This document shows, in pieces, positions 47,861-60,100 of a DNA stretch of 64,000 nucleotides. Both the position numbers and the translations under genes were made by a program. The notes under the pieces were generated by a model. The model was not told the DNA's origin. It saw only the letters and a program-made list of their open reading frames with translations, and did no database searches. How positions within the stretch are numbered: the stretch's first letter is position 1; each line of letters opens with the position of its first letter. The stretch is taken from NCBI GenBank assembly GCA_001414485.1, contig LLEY01000017.1, positions 62,001 to 126,000 on the forward strand, given 5' to 3'. The DNA is from Calycina herbarum. Its lineage: Eukaryota > Ascomycota > Leotiomycetes > Helotiales > Pezizellaceae.

Positions 47861-50665
47861 AGAAATTATCTTCTGGGCGTCTATGGGCTTTTTGGGTTGT
47901 ATTATGAAAATGGAAGAGGCGATTTTTAGGAAAGGGTTTATTCGAGAACACCACTTTACCGTGTATTGAAACTTGTGTTTTTTACCGCGCGAGATTTTTT
48001 TGGAAAAGCCCGGGCATTGAGAGGCTTTAGGTGAAATTGGGATTTTGCTTTGACGAGTTTCTTTTGTTTTCTTGGTGTTTTGTGAAATTGTGTCTTGGTA
48101 AGGCTCTCGTTCCCCACCGTGCGGGAAGGGTAGTTCCTGACTCTGCCTCGTTGGTCATTTATTTCTATTTTACTCAGATTCCCATATATTTCTGTGTTGA
48201 GAAAACGGACTAGCGGATTATATTCAAGTGGCCGTTGCTTTACCTGTATCTCATTTGGTTGATAATTGAGATCAGTTTTCGTTGCCCCCTTTTCCCAACA
48301 CTCCCTTTCTTGTATGCGTCTGCTGCCAAATGGAAGGGGAAACTGGATCAATTCTAGCACACACACGTCCAATTATTGTTTTTCGAATTATAGCGGACAA
48401 GTAAATGAATGGATGTGGTTGGAAGAACAAAAACAAGATTGGACTGAAGGGGAATAAAGGCTTTACTAGCATGTTACCTGGGTGAATATCCTAGAATGAT
48501 GATGAGGCCAAACAGGCGAAACTGATTGAATGAAAGGTCACCGATTGATGAAAAGCCCAAGTAGAAATAAATAGCGATCTCACCCATAACCAAGAAAGAA
48601 GAGGATGAGGAATTTACGTTATACGAGCTACTTCAACGCTAATAAAAGAACTTCTAAGAGGCACAGTCCTGGACGGGACAAGCTCAAGACCTTGGCAGCA
48701 ACGCATTACTTGACGAATACGAGTCGTATAACCTCAACTTTGATACATTGACATTGCAAATTTGATCAAAAAAAGAGAGAGGATTTGAAACAAATAGTGA
48801 GCAGGTTACTAAACGATAACCTAGGGGTGGTTAGAAACACATATCACGTGAACATCACGTTTATGACGAACCCCTGACTCGACTTTTAGGCTGGAATGCC
48901 GGAAGAAAATAAGCAGCCACATCGTCACAATTTTCATGCAAAACAATTTGAAGCTCGTATCGCCCTCGATAATATCGTACCACCCTTCACCAATTTTTTT
49001 CTTTTTGAAAAAGACAGCTGCGCAGTTTATCTTCTAGAATCCAGAAATGGGAACTTGGCGACCTCTAGGCGACTTGGTATCTTGGCCCACCGTATCGTGC
49101 CGCCAAATTAGGTTCTTTGACAGTCCAATGCCTTCATTTTCGCAGTGGGACAACCTCTTGAAAGCTGGAAGCGACGGCAGAAAAATGATGCCGTCGACGC
49201 AAAATGAGAGACTCGAACTCGTATTTATGCACGGTGAATGGACATGTTTGGCTGAGAACGAGGTGGGAGGTCCGAGGGGGGGAACCAATAAATATGAAAA
49301 TGGAGGGGCAACCTCGAGGCAACCACCATCTCAAACCCATCACAAAAAATCCGAAAGCATACCAGATTATCCAAGATTTTAGTTGCCAACAGAGCATGTT
49401 TACACACACGTTCGACTCTACCTGCGACAACAACACAGCAAAAATCCTGGGACAGACGATTCTCTCCTGAATTGGGAACCTTCGTCGCTAATATAAATTA
49501 TTTAGCCTTGCCTCTGTAGAAATTGGAGGGATCAGGTTCAGGGGCTTCGGGAGGGGAGCATGCGCAACGACTCAAAAGGCACGAAGACCGAGACCCGGAA
49601 CCCGAGAGGTCAAGAGTGGATTACAGTGGACATGTGGGCCGGGGAATATTGAAGCTTCCCCTTCCATTTCCACAACAGGAGTCTAGATCAGATCATCAGA
49701 TGAGAACTGTTAAGAGTCAAGTCTACGTCATTTTCTTCACAGTGTGTTTGTGAAGGATTTCTTGAATCAAAAGCCTGGGGAAGTATGCCACACGAATCCC
49801 TACGAACGTTTTACAACTGCAATGGAACCCTGATGACACAGGGCTCTCCAAGAACCTTGTGAACAAAACAAGAATATATGGTGTTCAAATGTCCGATCAG
49901 GGTGGCGTTGTCAAGGTGACCCCCGATCCGTATTGATCAGCATGATCTGCTCCAGATTTTGGTCCCTGCCTTGCGAACTTCATGCCTCTCGACCCTGGTA
50001 AATGCTCCCGACGATGTCTATATTTGCTCTCGCTTAGGTGTTTTCTACGTGACGCCCTGCAGATTCCAGAAGAAATACATGAAATGAAAAGATGCATTTG
50101 GCTGACTTTGGTGTCAGCAACACAATGTCTTCTTTTGCTTGAATGAAATCTTCTCTAGCACCTATTTCAAGCCGCTTTTGTGGGTTACAGAAGAATTTTC
50201 CGAGTTCTTTTCTTGCCGCTTCCACGCCTTGGTCACAGCATTTGTGTTGAATTTGACGGGCCGTTCAAGCGAACGGCAAGCCAACCGAATTTTTGTGTTA
50301 AGACTCGTCGAGGGGTGGCCCTTTAAGGGGGTGCTCAAAATGGAAATCAGTCTGTCAGCCCCATACTTCTTGAAGATGCACGTCCGCTTGGCTTGCAGCA
50401 GGGGTACTCAAGATTGATTTGCGTTAGTCCACATGCGTTGTCTGTGCAGGTTGAGGGTAGGGATTGCTAGCTCTGATTTTCAATAATACATAGAGCTTCA
50501 TGTTCCTCGACATTTTTCTGCCTCTACACTCGTCACTGAACTATTTCTTCACTGAAAAGTTTACTCGAACAGTCAGCCGCAGTCCTTCGTTTATCTGCGT
50601 CAAAACAACTATCACCATCTAATACCTTAATTATTTACACCCCGGAATTTATTTTCTATTTAATC
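47861..50665. other. Gene-free region
   Basis: 2.8 kb without a supportable gene. Small frames (for example 48896-49111 and 49047-49382) lack domains or splice context. The last few hundred bases form the CT-rich leader of the chitin deacetylase gene. Confidence 0.45.
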
Positions 50666-52820
50666 ATGAAATACTCAACTGTTCTTGTCGGAGGCTTGGC
50701 CTCTATCGCCAGCGCCCACTCCGTCGCCAGAGATGCCAATGCAGTCGTTCCACAATTGGTGGGCGGGAGAAAGTTTCTTTCTGAGATGAAGGCTCGAGGG
50801 TCTCTGCCAGAAGCAGCTATTCCAGCTCATACCGAAGCCAAACGTGAAGTTGGGGAAATGGTGGAGAGACAAAATGCCGACGGAAGATGCGGTCCTGGAT
50901 TTGGAGCGTGTACTACAGGATGCTGTTCCGGTGCTGGGTAATTCTTCCTGGCGATTTGGAGTATTGTATATGAAGGCATGAACTAATTTTACCAACTAGA
51001 TGGTGCGGAACTACCGAAGAATACTGCGCTGCCCCAGACTGTCTATTCCAATATGGACCCGACTGCGATGCAAACAAAATCCCATCGGGAACATCTACTG
51101 CGAGCATCGCTAGAACCAAAGTTGGAAGTGTTGAGTATGGCGGAACTGGAATCTACGATTGTGCCGTTGCTGGAGGTAAGTACAAACTGTCCGGAATTGG
51201 ATTCAGATGCTTACCTTTCAACCAGATATTGCCCTTACTTTCGATGATGGACCATACTCATACACATCCGATTTGTTAGACAAACTAGCTGTTTACGGAG
51301 CTAAAGCCACTTTCTTCATCAGTATGCCAAAACATCCAATGCGAATGAAACGTGTACTAACCACAATTTAGCTGGAAACAATCTTGGAAAGGGACCGATT
51401 GATACCACTACACAATGGTCGGATATAATCAAGCGTATGGCAGCAGAGGGTCACCAAATTGCATCCCACACTTGGTCTCATCAGAATTTGACCTCTTTGG
51501 ACCCTACCACTTTCGACAACCAAATCGTTCACAATGAAATGGCTTTCAGAAACATTCTCGGATATTTCCCAACATACATGAGACCTCCTTATTCTGAATG
51601 CAACAGCACTTGCAGTGCCCGTCTCGCAAATCTTGGATACCACGTTACCTGTAAGTATATTTCTGGGCAGAGCTTGTCTTTCTCCACACCCAAGTAACTC
51701 CCGGGAAAGCAAGATTGATTTATGCTAATATCTACCTAGACTTTGATTTGGATACCGCTGGATACTTGAACCCTTCCGCAGAACTGATCCAGAACTCCAA
51801 GAACATCTGGGATGCTGCTATCAACCCATCCGACCCTACCACACAATCATTCTTGCAGATTGAACACGATATCCAATATTACAGTGTTTACAACCTTACC
51901 GACTACATTCTTGCTTCTATGAAGTCCAAGGGATACAAGGGTGTCACCGTTGGTGATTGTCTTGCTGATCCACAAGCCAACTGGTATCGTGCCGATGGTG
52001 GAACTGTTCCAACTGGGACTGCCACAGCATCCGCGCCAACTTCTACTCCTACCGGTGGACTGGCTGTTAGCACTGATGGAACTTGTGGAACAACTACCAC
52101 ATGCCAGGGTTCAACCTTTGGCAATTGTTGTTCCCAATATAATTGGTGCGGTAGCACTACTGATCACTGCTTGCCTGCAAACGGCTGCCAAACGGGATTC
52201 GGAACTTGCACTGGCTCAACCACCACCACGCAGGTATGTTTGTGTTTTCCCTTTTGAATAATCTAGAGTAGCTACTAGGCCACCAAAGAAAGCTCAGCGA
52301 GTTTCTTTCCCCCAAAGATCAATACTGAAGTAACCCCCCCTCAAGAAGTCAAGCACATTCTCTAAAGCCACCTCGTCTTCCAAATCTTCTTCTACTTCCA
52401 AGACTTCTTCTACCAAAATTTCTTCAACTTCCAGAACCTCTTCCTCCACCTCGAAAATCACTACCATTGCTAAAAGCACTTCAATTACAACCAAAACTCT
52501 TACCACATCAAAATCTAACACTTCCACCAAGGCTCCTACCGTTACCCCAACGACACCAGCGTCAAGCATCTCCGTAGATGGATCTTGCTCTAGTTCAATC
52601 ACGTGTGTTGGTTCAACCTTCGGTAATTGCTGCTCGCAGTATGGATACTGGTAAGCCTTCTTTCCTTTTTGAACTCGTAGTCTTAGTGGCCGGGAGCGAG
52701 TTTCGTCCTTGCTCTCGCTTCCTAATCCAACGAGAAAAACATACACTAATTTTTCGCAGTGGATCGACGAGTGCTTATTGTGGAACTGGATGCAACCCAC
52801 TTGGGGGAACTTGCACATAA
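50666..52820 (+). CDS. Chitin deacetylase (CE4) with three CBM18 chitin-binding modules
   Basis: Seven exons (50666-50937, 51000-51175, 51226-51321, 51372-51650, 51740-52233, 52346-52650, 52760-52820) give 560 aa in phase. A signal peptide (MKYSTVLVGGLASIASAHS) precedes a CBM18 (RCGPGFGACTTGCC...WCG, about 85-130). The NodB/CE4 domain has TFDDGP (Asp156/157), HTWSH (about 214-218), RPPYSE and DLDTAGY. After a Thr/Pro linker comes a second CBM18 (CQGSTFGNCCSQYNWCG), a Ser/Thr/Lys-rich linker and a third (CVGSTFGNCCSQYGYCG). It is secreted and removes acetyl groups from chitin, making chitosan; in plant pathogens this hides wall fragments from host chitin receptors. The acceptor of exon 6 could be 52346 or 52349. 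Confidence 0.9.
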
Positions 52821-53379
52821 AGTGTTCAATTTTGTATAATGAACGATGTTTATAAGCATGAAGGGAACTTAAAATGAGGGGGTTTATAAAATAAGGCGGA
52901 AAATATAGGACGGTGGTAATCTTTATAACAATGTAGCTAGTATTTTAATGAATCTACGATAATACAACTTTTCTTTCTCATGTCGTTTTAAGCTTGCTAT
53001 GATTGAATTGCGAGGTAGAATAAAAACATTGGTCACTGAATAGCACTTTCCTCTTAGCTTTTTCATCGTACTTTCAAGAGAAGAACTTTCTTCGCACTAC
53101 TCTTACTCTTACAAGTCCCTTTACTACAACAATAGATGACTTCTTAAACATCTAAAATAAGAAATAAAGTAACTGTCCTTATAAAAACTTTATATCCCCT
53201 ATATCTCTACAACCATCGTATTACCCTTTTTAGTTAATTTACATAGAAATCCCATAGAAAATAGTTCTACTCGTTGGAGCTATCAGGACGGACACAAACA
53301 AAGTCTCAAACTCCGAGTTGAGTTCAAGTTGGCTACCAGTTATAAGAATTTGGAACATGGCTCTTCGGCTCCCTTTATC
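52821..53379. other. 3' flank of the chitin deacetylase gene
   Basis: AT-rich noncoding sequence. No gene seen. Confidence 0.45.
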
Positions 53380-53520
53380 TTATTGTGCGAGATATTCCTG
53401 GACAACCACGGTTCTCAATCGAAAAGATTTAGGACAATGAAGAAATCGAGTTTCTCATTCTACAAACCCTTCTCGAACAATAGTTTTAATTATCCTAGAC
53501 TATTTCGCACAACGTTTATC
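53380..53520 (+). repeat. Dispersed repeat family II, copy B
   Basis: Contains AGGACAATGAAGAAATCGAG, then CCCTTCTCGAACAATAGTTT, ATTATCCTAGA and TTTCGCACAACG. It aligns with the intronic copy at 23430-23575 and, on the opposite strand, with 55140-55240 and 57060-57180. Confidence 0.6.
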
Positions 53521-53924
53521 GAAACAGGTGCCCGAGAGCAACGACCAATTTACTTCACCGTTGTGGCAGGAGTTTGGGGTTGTCGAAGTCTCGGCGAGAA
53601 GGGGAGGGGTGAAGTTGGGTGAGGAAAGGCGCGACCTCGAGGCTTGTCTTCCCTACAGTAGTCGAGAAAGGAAGACTAGACAGGACTTCCAGGTCGCGGT
53701 AAGGAAGCCAAGGCTAGGAGAAAGGAGCGATGTCAATACCTCCCGTCGCGGCCAAGTCGAGCTACGACAGGTCTAAGATTTCGATAGGGAAGGAGCAGTC
53801 TTGAGGCAGTCGAGAGCAGTCGACGACCCACCACACTACTCCTGAAAAGGGGCTAGCTTAGAGTATAACCCCCCACCCCCTTCGGATTCAACTTTTCCAG
53901 TTCTCTTCTTGATTTATGGCGTTA
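53521..53924. other. Repeat-island sequence of unknown origin
   Basis: More GC-rich and purine-rich than its surroundings (GTCGAG words recur), with an 82-codon open frame lacking any recognised domain. It may be part of a decayed element. Confidence 0.35.
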
Positions 53925-54395
53925 CGGAGGACGCGGTCAAAAGTATGGAGACTACAGGGCACTACGCTGTAATGCCCTGTAACCTGCCCTGAAGGCTTCT
54001 GATTCGTCATCTCCCTGTAGTAAGGCGTCGCTACCCTGAAGCCATAGGGGTAAGCGAGCCTATAGGAGAGAATATAGGAGCTAATTTACAGGGAGATCCA
54101 CTGTTGCGAGGTCAGGGAAGTGGTATTGGCATTCAATATTATAGGGTGGAGAATAAGTGTATATTGCTATAAGGAGGGAACTATTCTTTGTGCTGCCAGA
54201 AATATAAATACCCCAAGAGTAACTCATAAGTGTGACTCATAACCTAATTAGGTATAGTCACAAGAAGAGTGAATATCTAATACAACAACATCCACTGAAA
54301 TACAGCGCTCATGTTAGATTGCGGCTTCAGGGCACCATTACAGGGCATTATAGCGTAGTGCCATGTAGTCTCCATACTTTTGACCGCGTCCTCCG
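53925..54395. mobile_element. 471-bp MITE with long inverted ends and TA duplication
   Basis: The left end CGGAGGACGCGGTCAAAAGT matches the reverse complement of the right end for about 70 bp with few changes (T/G and A/G swaps and a one-base indel), through CACTACGC, TAATGCCCTGTAA and GCCCTGAAG. TA flanks both sides (53923-53924 and 54396-54397), the target duplication of Tc1/mariner/pogo elements. There is no transposase inside, so it is non-autonomous. Each end also holds a smaller palindrome (ACAGGGCA/TGCCCTGT). Confidence 0.9.
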
Positions 54396-54397
54396 TA

Positions 54398-55108
54398 CAA
54401 AGAAGTGCTACGATGTATAGGCTCAAGAACATAAATATGAATAGTTTTCCTCCATCACTTTCTCACAAGAGGTATACCGCCAGACACGAGAACTTCATAC
54501 TCAACAATTCTAGCACTTCCAACAACGTCGAAATGTCGCCCAGATTGTCGCTAGTGGTAAGATCCATAGACTGGGCAGGTTTCGCATATTGGTAGCGCTA
54601 GCTTCCGGGACTGGAGCAGAAAACCGCTGAGATCACTCTTCGTTTTCGGAGAAAAAACTTAGTACGGGTTACTTTACTTCCAATATACGACTTGTGTAGC
54701 TAGAAATGCAAACACTTGAGAGTCAATCTAGGTCTTCAGATTAATTAGTTGGGGAATTTGAACAAGACCGTCCCATTTTCCAATTCAGACCAAAAACGAA
54801 TCCTCTCCCGGTATTTCCATTTTTAGAAGACCCAATTTAAAGCATTAGTAAGTGCACTTGGCTTTTGGGGGGTTAGTATTGATTACTGCCTTGTCGGATT
54901 TTGGACAGAGGGTAGCTAACCGGCTTTGGGGAGTAAACAAAGGCTTTCTACCAACAATTGTGATAAATTATTCAAAGCCTACTCCAAAAGGATATGACAA
55001 ATAACTCTGAGTAGCCAGGACGTATTCGGGAAGATTCCTCCCCAAGCTTGAGGGTACTTAGGCGAGGTTACGTTTTTTAGGTAGACGGCTTTTTAAGTAA
55101 GTGAAGTA
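54398..55108. other. AT-rich repeat-island sequence
   Basis: Noncoding between two inverted-repeat elements. No gene or clear repeat seen. Confidence 0.4.
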
Positions 55109-55294
55109 GGTATTACTCTGTGAACACCTATATTCACATCGATTGCACGAAACGGTTTAATGCAATTGAAAACATTGTCCAAGAGGGTTTAGAAGAGTTG
55201 GTTTCTTGTTTCTCTTAAATCCTCCAGATCAATAATGCAATTGTGCGAGAGCTACTCTGGTAACTTGAAAGGGGGGTGTTCACAGAGTAATGCC
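55109..55294. mobile_element. 186-bp inverted-repeat element
   Basis: Ends GGTATTACTCTGTGAACACC (55109-55128) and, inverted, GGTGTTCACAGAGTAATGCC (55275-55294), 19 of 20 bases paired. The interior holds a minus-strand family II segment. It may be a MITE or a longer cruciform. No clear target duplication is seen. Confidence 0.6.
55140..55240 (-). repeat. Dispersed repeat family II, copy D
   Basis: Its reverse complement contains AACCCTCTTGGACAATGTTT, CAATTGCATTAAACC and GTTTCGTGCAATCG, parallel to copy B's AACCCTTCTCGAACAATAGT, TAATTATCCTAGAC and ATTTCGCACAACG. It is nested in the 186-bp inverted-repeat element. Confidence 0.5.
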
Positions 55295-55587
55295 TGTTTC
55301 ATCATTGTAAATATTATAATGTAAGATTTCTTATAGTATAAGTAGCTTAAGAGTACTCAAGAGTTACTACTCTGCTCTACTCTACTTAGAGTGACTCTGA
55401 GTAACTTCGTATAGTCGAGTCACATTTGTTTCATACTACTCCCATTGCCAAACGATATCAAATGCATGAATCTGTTTAAAACTTTCACGCAAATTTAACA
55501 TATCAGCTGAGGTTGAAGAAAATCAAACTTTTGTTCTTCTTAATCGCCAATTCCAACGCAATTGCCCCTTCCCAGAACACAGATTCC

Positions 55588-56358
55588 TCAAAGACACTTG
55601 GTAACATTAACCATCGACTGAGTCAACATAATAATCGCAACAATCAACCCATAAAGTCCTGCATCTCGTTAGCCTCATCTTTCCATCTCTTCCAATCCCT
55701 TATCATTCAAAACCAAAGAAAAGAACTCACCCAACACCTCGGCAAAGATAAGCATCAACATCATGCCCACATAAAGTCTCGGCTGCATAGCCGTCCCTCT
55801 AACGCCCGCGTCTCCAATAATCCCGATCGTAAATCCCGCAGCCAAACAACTCAATCCTACCGAGAACCCAGCAGCTAGTTGTAGAAAGTTCGTGTGAAGA
55901 GCGGATTTCTCGGCGAGGGAAGAGGATATGATTACTGAGACGACGAGACCGTAGATGGATAGGATTCCTGCTAGGATTGGTGGCATCATGTCTGCAAGGC
56001 TTGGTGTTAGTTGGGGATGATGAGACTGGAAGCTGGGAGAGGAACTTTTAATGATATCATCAGGACGATGGACGCTCACTGCTGAAACTCCAATCCCTGA
56101 TTTTGCTATGCCATATGCTGCACCGAAGGTTGAGAATACCAAACTGACGCAGCAGCCCATTGCACCAAAGAAGCTCTGCGGGGTGTTAGGGAAGCCACTG
56201 AGGTTTGGAGCGACTAAGTCAACGTACAGCGTATACAGGACTGTTGGTAGATATCAAATTAGCTCCGATTTTGATGTTCAACATGAAAAATTGCGTTGAA
56301 GATTTAGAAAATCAGAGCCTTACCATCGACCTTGTTCAACCCAGTCAATTGGATCCAT
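55588..56358 (-). CDS. V-ATPase proteolipid subunit c (Vma3-like), diverged
   Basis: Five exons on the minus strand (56358-56324, 56240-56228, 56175-56046, 55991-55731, 55658-55588) give 169 aa in phase. Exon 2 is only 13 bp. The spliced protein has [69 protein letters not shown] and [15 protein letters not shown], with the proton-carrying Glu at about 144. Four membrane helices form the rotor-ring subunit of the vacuolar proton pump. It keeps all key positions but differs from the near-invariant family elsewhere (PDD for PDL, a long EK-containing loop, the N-terminus [11 protein letters not shown]). That and its repeat-rich setting suggest a second, fast-evolving copy. The intron after exon 3 has an atypical GTTCCT donor with branch CTAAC. 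Confidence 0.85.
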
Positions 56359-57059
56359 ATTGGCAATGTCTTGAAGCTTTTACTCGTCTGCGGTAAATTT
56401 CGAAACCTCGTTGAGGTGCCAATTAAGAAGTGGAAGAGGATGAAGTTCGTTCGAAGAGTGTATCCCAATGTTCAATTCAACTTAACTCGGAGGCTCAGCT
56501 ACCCTTGGCGCCAAACTCGCTTGTCAGACAACCCCAAGATCTAAGGGATATTCGTCCGCCTTACTCAATTCCGAGACACCAATAATTGAAGTTGCCTAAA
56601 AGAGCCGCGAGTCCTTCTAGAAGCTGAAATATAGATTTGGGAGGCTTTGGTCGTCTCGCTTACACAAGGCAGCCTCTTTTTTCTGACAAAGGACGCGTTG
56701 CTGGTCACAAGCCTGCCAAGTTCTTGGTTTGAAAGGATTGGATTAGGTGTGGAATGCTTAGGAGAGACTGCGTATGTGGCAAATCGTTGATGCCTTACTA
56801 GGAGTAGCTGATGCGCAAGCAACTTTTTGAGCCACGTGACAAGCGAGAAGAGGGGTCGGGCTCAATCCTGAAGTATCTACTTTAATTGCTTAAGAGAATG
56901 AAGCGACTAAGAATTAGTAAGAATTCGTTTCAGCAGCATGGAGGGAACCTCGTCCATAGCTGCAGTCAGAGTTTGGAAGGTCGGAGCTGCATGCAAGCTG
57001 AGCTGTTCTACGTAAGCGAAACAGGCCTTCTTCCGAGTACACCAGCCTCATTAACAACG
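56359..57059. other. Upstream region of the proteolipid gene
   Basis: Noncoding, with short frames only. No gene seen. Confidence 0.4.
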
Positions 57060-57180
57060 TTTTCGAGACTTTCTAGGACAATTAGAAGTATTGTTCGAGA
57101 AGGTTTTGAAGAATGGGAAAGGAAATTTCTCGATTGTTCTAAGTCTTTTGGACAATATCCGTGTTTGTTCTACAATATCT
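57060..57180 (-). repeat. Dispersed repeat family II, copy C
   Basis: On the minus strand it reads ATTGTCCAAAAGACTTAGAA, then CAATCGAGAAATTTCC, then AAAACCTTCTCGAACAATAC, TAATTGTCCTAGA and TCTCGAAAACG, closely parallel to copy B. Confidence 0.6.
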
Positions 57181-60100
57181 AAAGTGATAGGGGATGGGGT
57201 GTTCTCGAAGCAAAACCTAGACACCTGCTTGTCTTTTCGTATTTTTTAACCGAGTGTGTTCAACATCTAGTTCAACTAGATCTTCTGGTATTTATCCTTG
57301 ATTGTTTTGTATCATCCAAAGTAAGTTCGATCTAGAACATAATCCTTATACCAGCAGAGGGATCAGAAAAACTCCAGTTAAGACAAGCTGAAAGCAAATT
57401 CCCAATAATTGAGTATGGATGTCCATTTAAGGTTGATAAACTATCAAATTTAAGCACGGTTTCCCCTCAACAAAGAAAGTACGATGGGGCGAACATACGC
57501 TAAACGACAAACATGAAAACACACACCATTCTCATGAGTCGAAATGAGAGTCATGACTTCGGTGTTTTTGTTATAATGATCTCATCCCAAGCTTCGGGAA
57601 AGAATCCCTTGAGCTCTGCAAACCACTCTCTAAAAATCAAGACAAGATATAGTGATAGCCGTGCTGCAAAGACAGCCTGATCGAACAAGCGATATGTACT
57701 CCAACAGACGAGAATTTGGAACCGCGAAATGCAATATAAGAAATCCAATTCCCAAATGGCCAATTGAATCGAAACTCATGTGAAATTCTTGAGCCTAGAT
57801 TTGTTGGGACAATCAGTTCTAATTTCTGAAACTGGGCTGGAGGTTGAATTGGATGGACACAAAGACAACACAGCAAGCAAAATTACCCACCACCTCAAAT
57901 CCTTATGCCATCACGTCATCACGACCGAGTGCCAGTGTGTGAGGAAAAACGCAGCATCACGGATCTCCCATCCCCTCCTCTCAACACACTCAAATCTTCC
58001 AACAAGAAAAAGAGTCCATCAAAAGATAAGAAAAATTAAAACCCTCACCTCGATCGCCGCCTCGATCAATCGACATCTCAATTACCCATCCTGCCTATCC
58101 CAGTCCCACACTCAAACATGATATTCTCCAAACCCCCCCCGCCCCCATCCGTTCCACAACCATCGAATGAGAAGCTCTCCCCAAAAAACGTGTCCTGATT
58201 CGCTTGTCAACGCATGCTTGTCACCATCTCGGGTGCCAAGGAACCTCCAAGGTTGGTTGCAACCACAGGGGTTCACACATCCTCCGTAAGTCGTGTAACC
58301 ATGCTAGAAAATGCCCCGGGATTTCCCTCTCCTGCAGGTTGAGGTTTTTGATATCAAAAAATTTGAGATTGCGTCTTCGATATTCAGTTGACATAAGCCC
58401 TCGTAAATTAAACAATCAGAGCGGACGCGGTGAGAGAAGATTTTGATATTGGATAGGCGGTGAGTAATCTACCTAGGAGGCTGGGAAGAGACACGTCCAC
58501 TTTTTTTGAACCCGGTACGAGCTTATCTCTGTGTGATATGATGCGTATCGGAAATTTGGAAGAGATATAGTGGAAGCAATGGGAGGGATCTTATGTGTAA
58601 TGTTTTGAATATGACAACTCGAGAAATTAAAGACGTGCTTTGGATTCTAGACTTTTGTGGAACGTAATTGTTGCATGATGGTACTTGGGTACATGTTTTC
58701 ATGTAGCTTTTTTCAATTTATCGGATCAAGTTTTTTCACTAGTGTACTAGTAGCGAAGTTTGATAGTTCCAGTAGTTTCCAAACAAACAACTACTGTCAA
58801 AGAATCAGCCCCAATATTAGCATGTGGTCATCCTCAGTAATCAACCGTGAAAATTAGAAAATAAAACATGCCACCTTTAAAATGCGTGATTCAGACAAAA
58901 GAAAAAGGGGACCATTTACTAGATAGGCAACGTTTGATATCAAACAGAGCAGTTCATCAGAAACCAGGGATGAAGGGTGCGGGGAAATCACGATACTAGG
59001 TCAAATAAGCTTTTCTTGTCCCGCAGCTATTTTGGCTTGGAATCTTGGAGGAACGCGCCACGAACTGATGCTAAGTAAACGTCCAAGTTCAAGATCGTGG
59101 TTGGTAATGAAGTGATAAAACGGGATCAATCGATGGATGAGCCGAGTAAGGCAATTTGCTTAGTGTTGCACCTGTTGAGAGCTACTCTGGGTCCCTAAAG
59201 ACGGGCTCCACTTGGCCGTACCACTTCCTAGTTAGGAATAAAAATTCGGTAGATGTACCGTAAATCTTTCCTCTGCCAGTAATTGAAAAATGAAATGAGA
59301 GACGGAAGTAATTTTTATATCGGCAGCGAGATATGATGCAGAATAACCGATGAGCAAGCCGGGATCGGCCAGTCGATTGTCTCTCAATAATGCAGTGTCA
59401 AACAGATTCCAAGGTATATCGGCTCGAACCGCAATCAAAAGCAAGTCGCCATACGTGAGCGAGTTTCTTCATCTGCAAGAGGCTGCAGATGTGTATGCAG
59501 ACTCATCCAACTAAACTTGGCGACTGCATGACTGGCACAACATTTCCGCCCGGTCTTTCCAGGTCAGTGGTAACGAGGTATACAGAGTAAGTTTAATCGG
59601 AGAAGTGCGGTGTCTAGGTTGGTGATATTCCGCTCATTGTTTGCAGCTTACTTTGCCCGTTTCGTACATACAACCCAAGTCTGCCGAAGAATGATACGTC
59701 CCGCTCTGCTTCTATTTTCTCTCACCATTGGACGGCTAGATTCCGGATGAATGAAAACTCTTCTCGGGGAAGTAAGAATTGAGTAGAGGTTCTTAATGTG
59801 CTTATTACTTGGTGTGGGTGGATTTGCATTGTGGTCTTGGCCGGGAGGCAAATGCGCGTTGTGCTGGCATGAGTGGACACAAGAGGGACGGAGAGGCAAT
59901 TGTCGCCATTGTGGTTGCAGTGGAAAAGCGGTCCGCATGTGGTTCTTACCATAGCTTCAAGAATCCACGCCATCGAGGTGCATCTTCACCGGTCTGGGAA
60001 AGAAGTGCAGACAGATATCGATATCAGGGAGCGGGCCGAAAGGCATGGTCGTTGTACGGACAACGTGGATGTTGAGATGCAAAGGCAAAGGAGTTTGATA

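Noticed and set aside
48896..49382. Overlapping 71- and 111-codon plus-strand frames
   Set aside because: They overlap one another in different frames, lack recognisable motifs and have no splice partners.
57551..57763. 70-codon minus-strand hydrophobic frame
   Set aside because: There is no homologous pattern or flanking exon; a length of 70 codons is expected by chance here.
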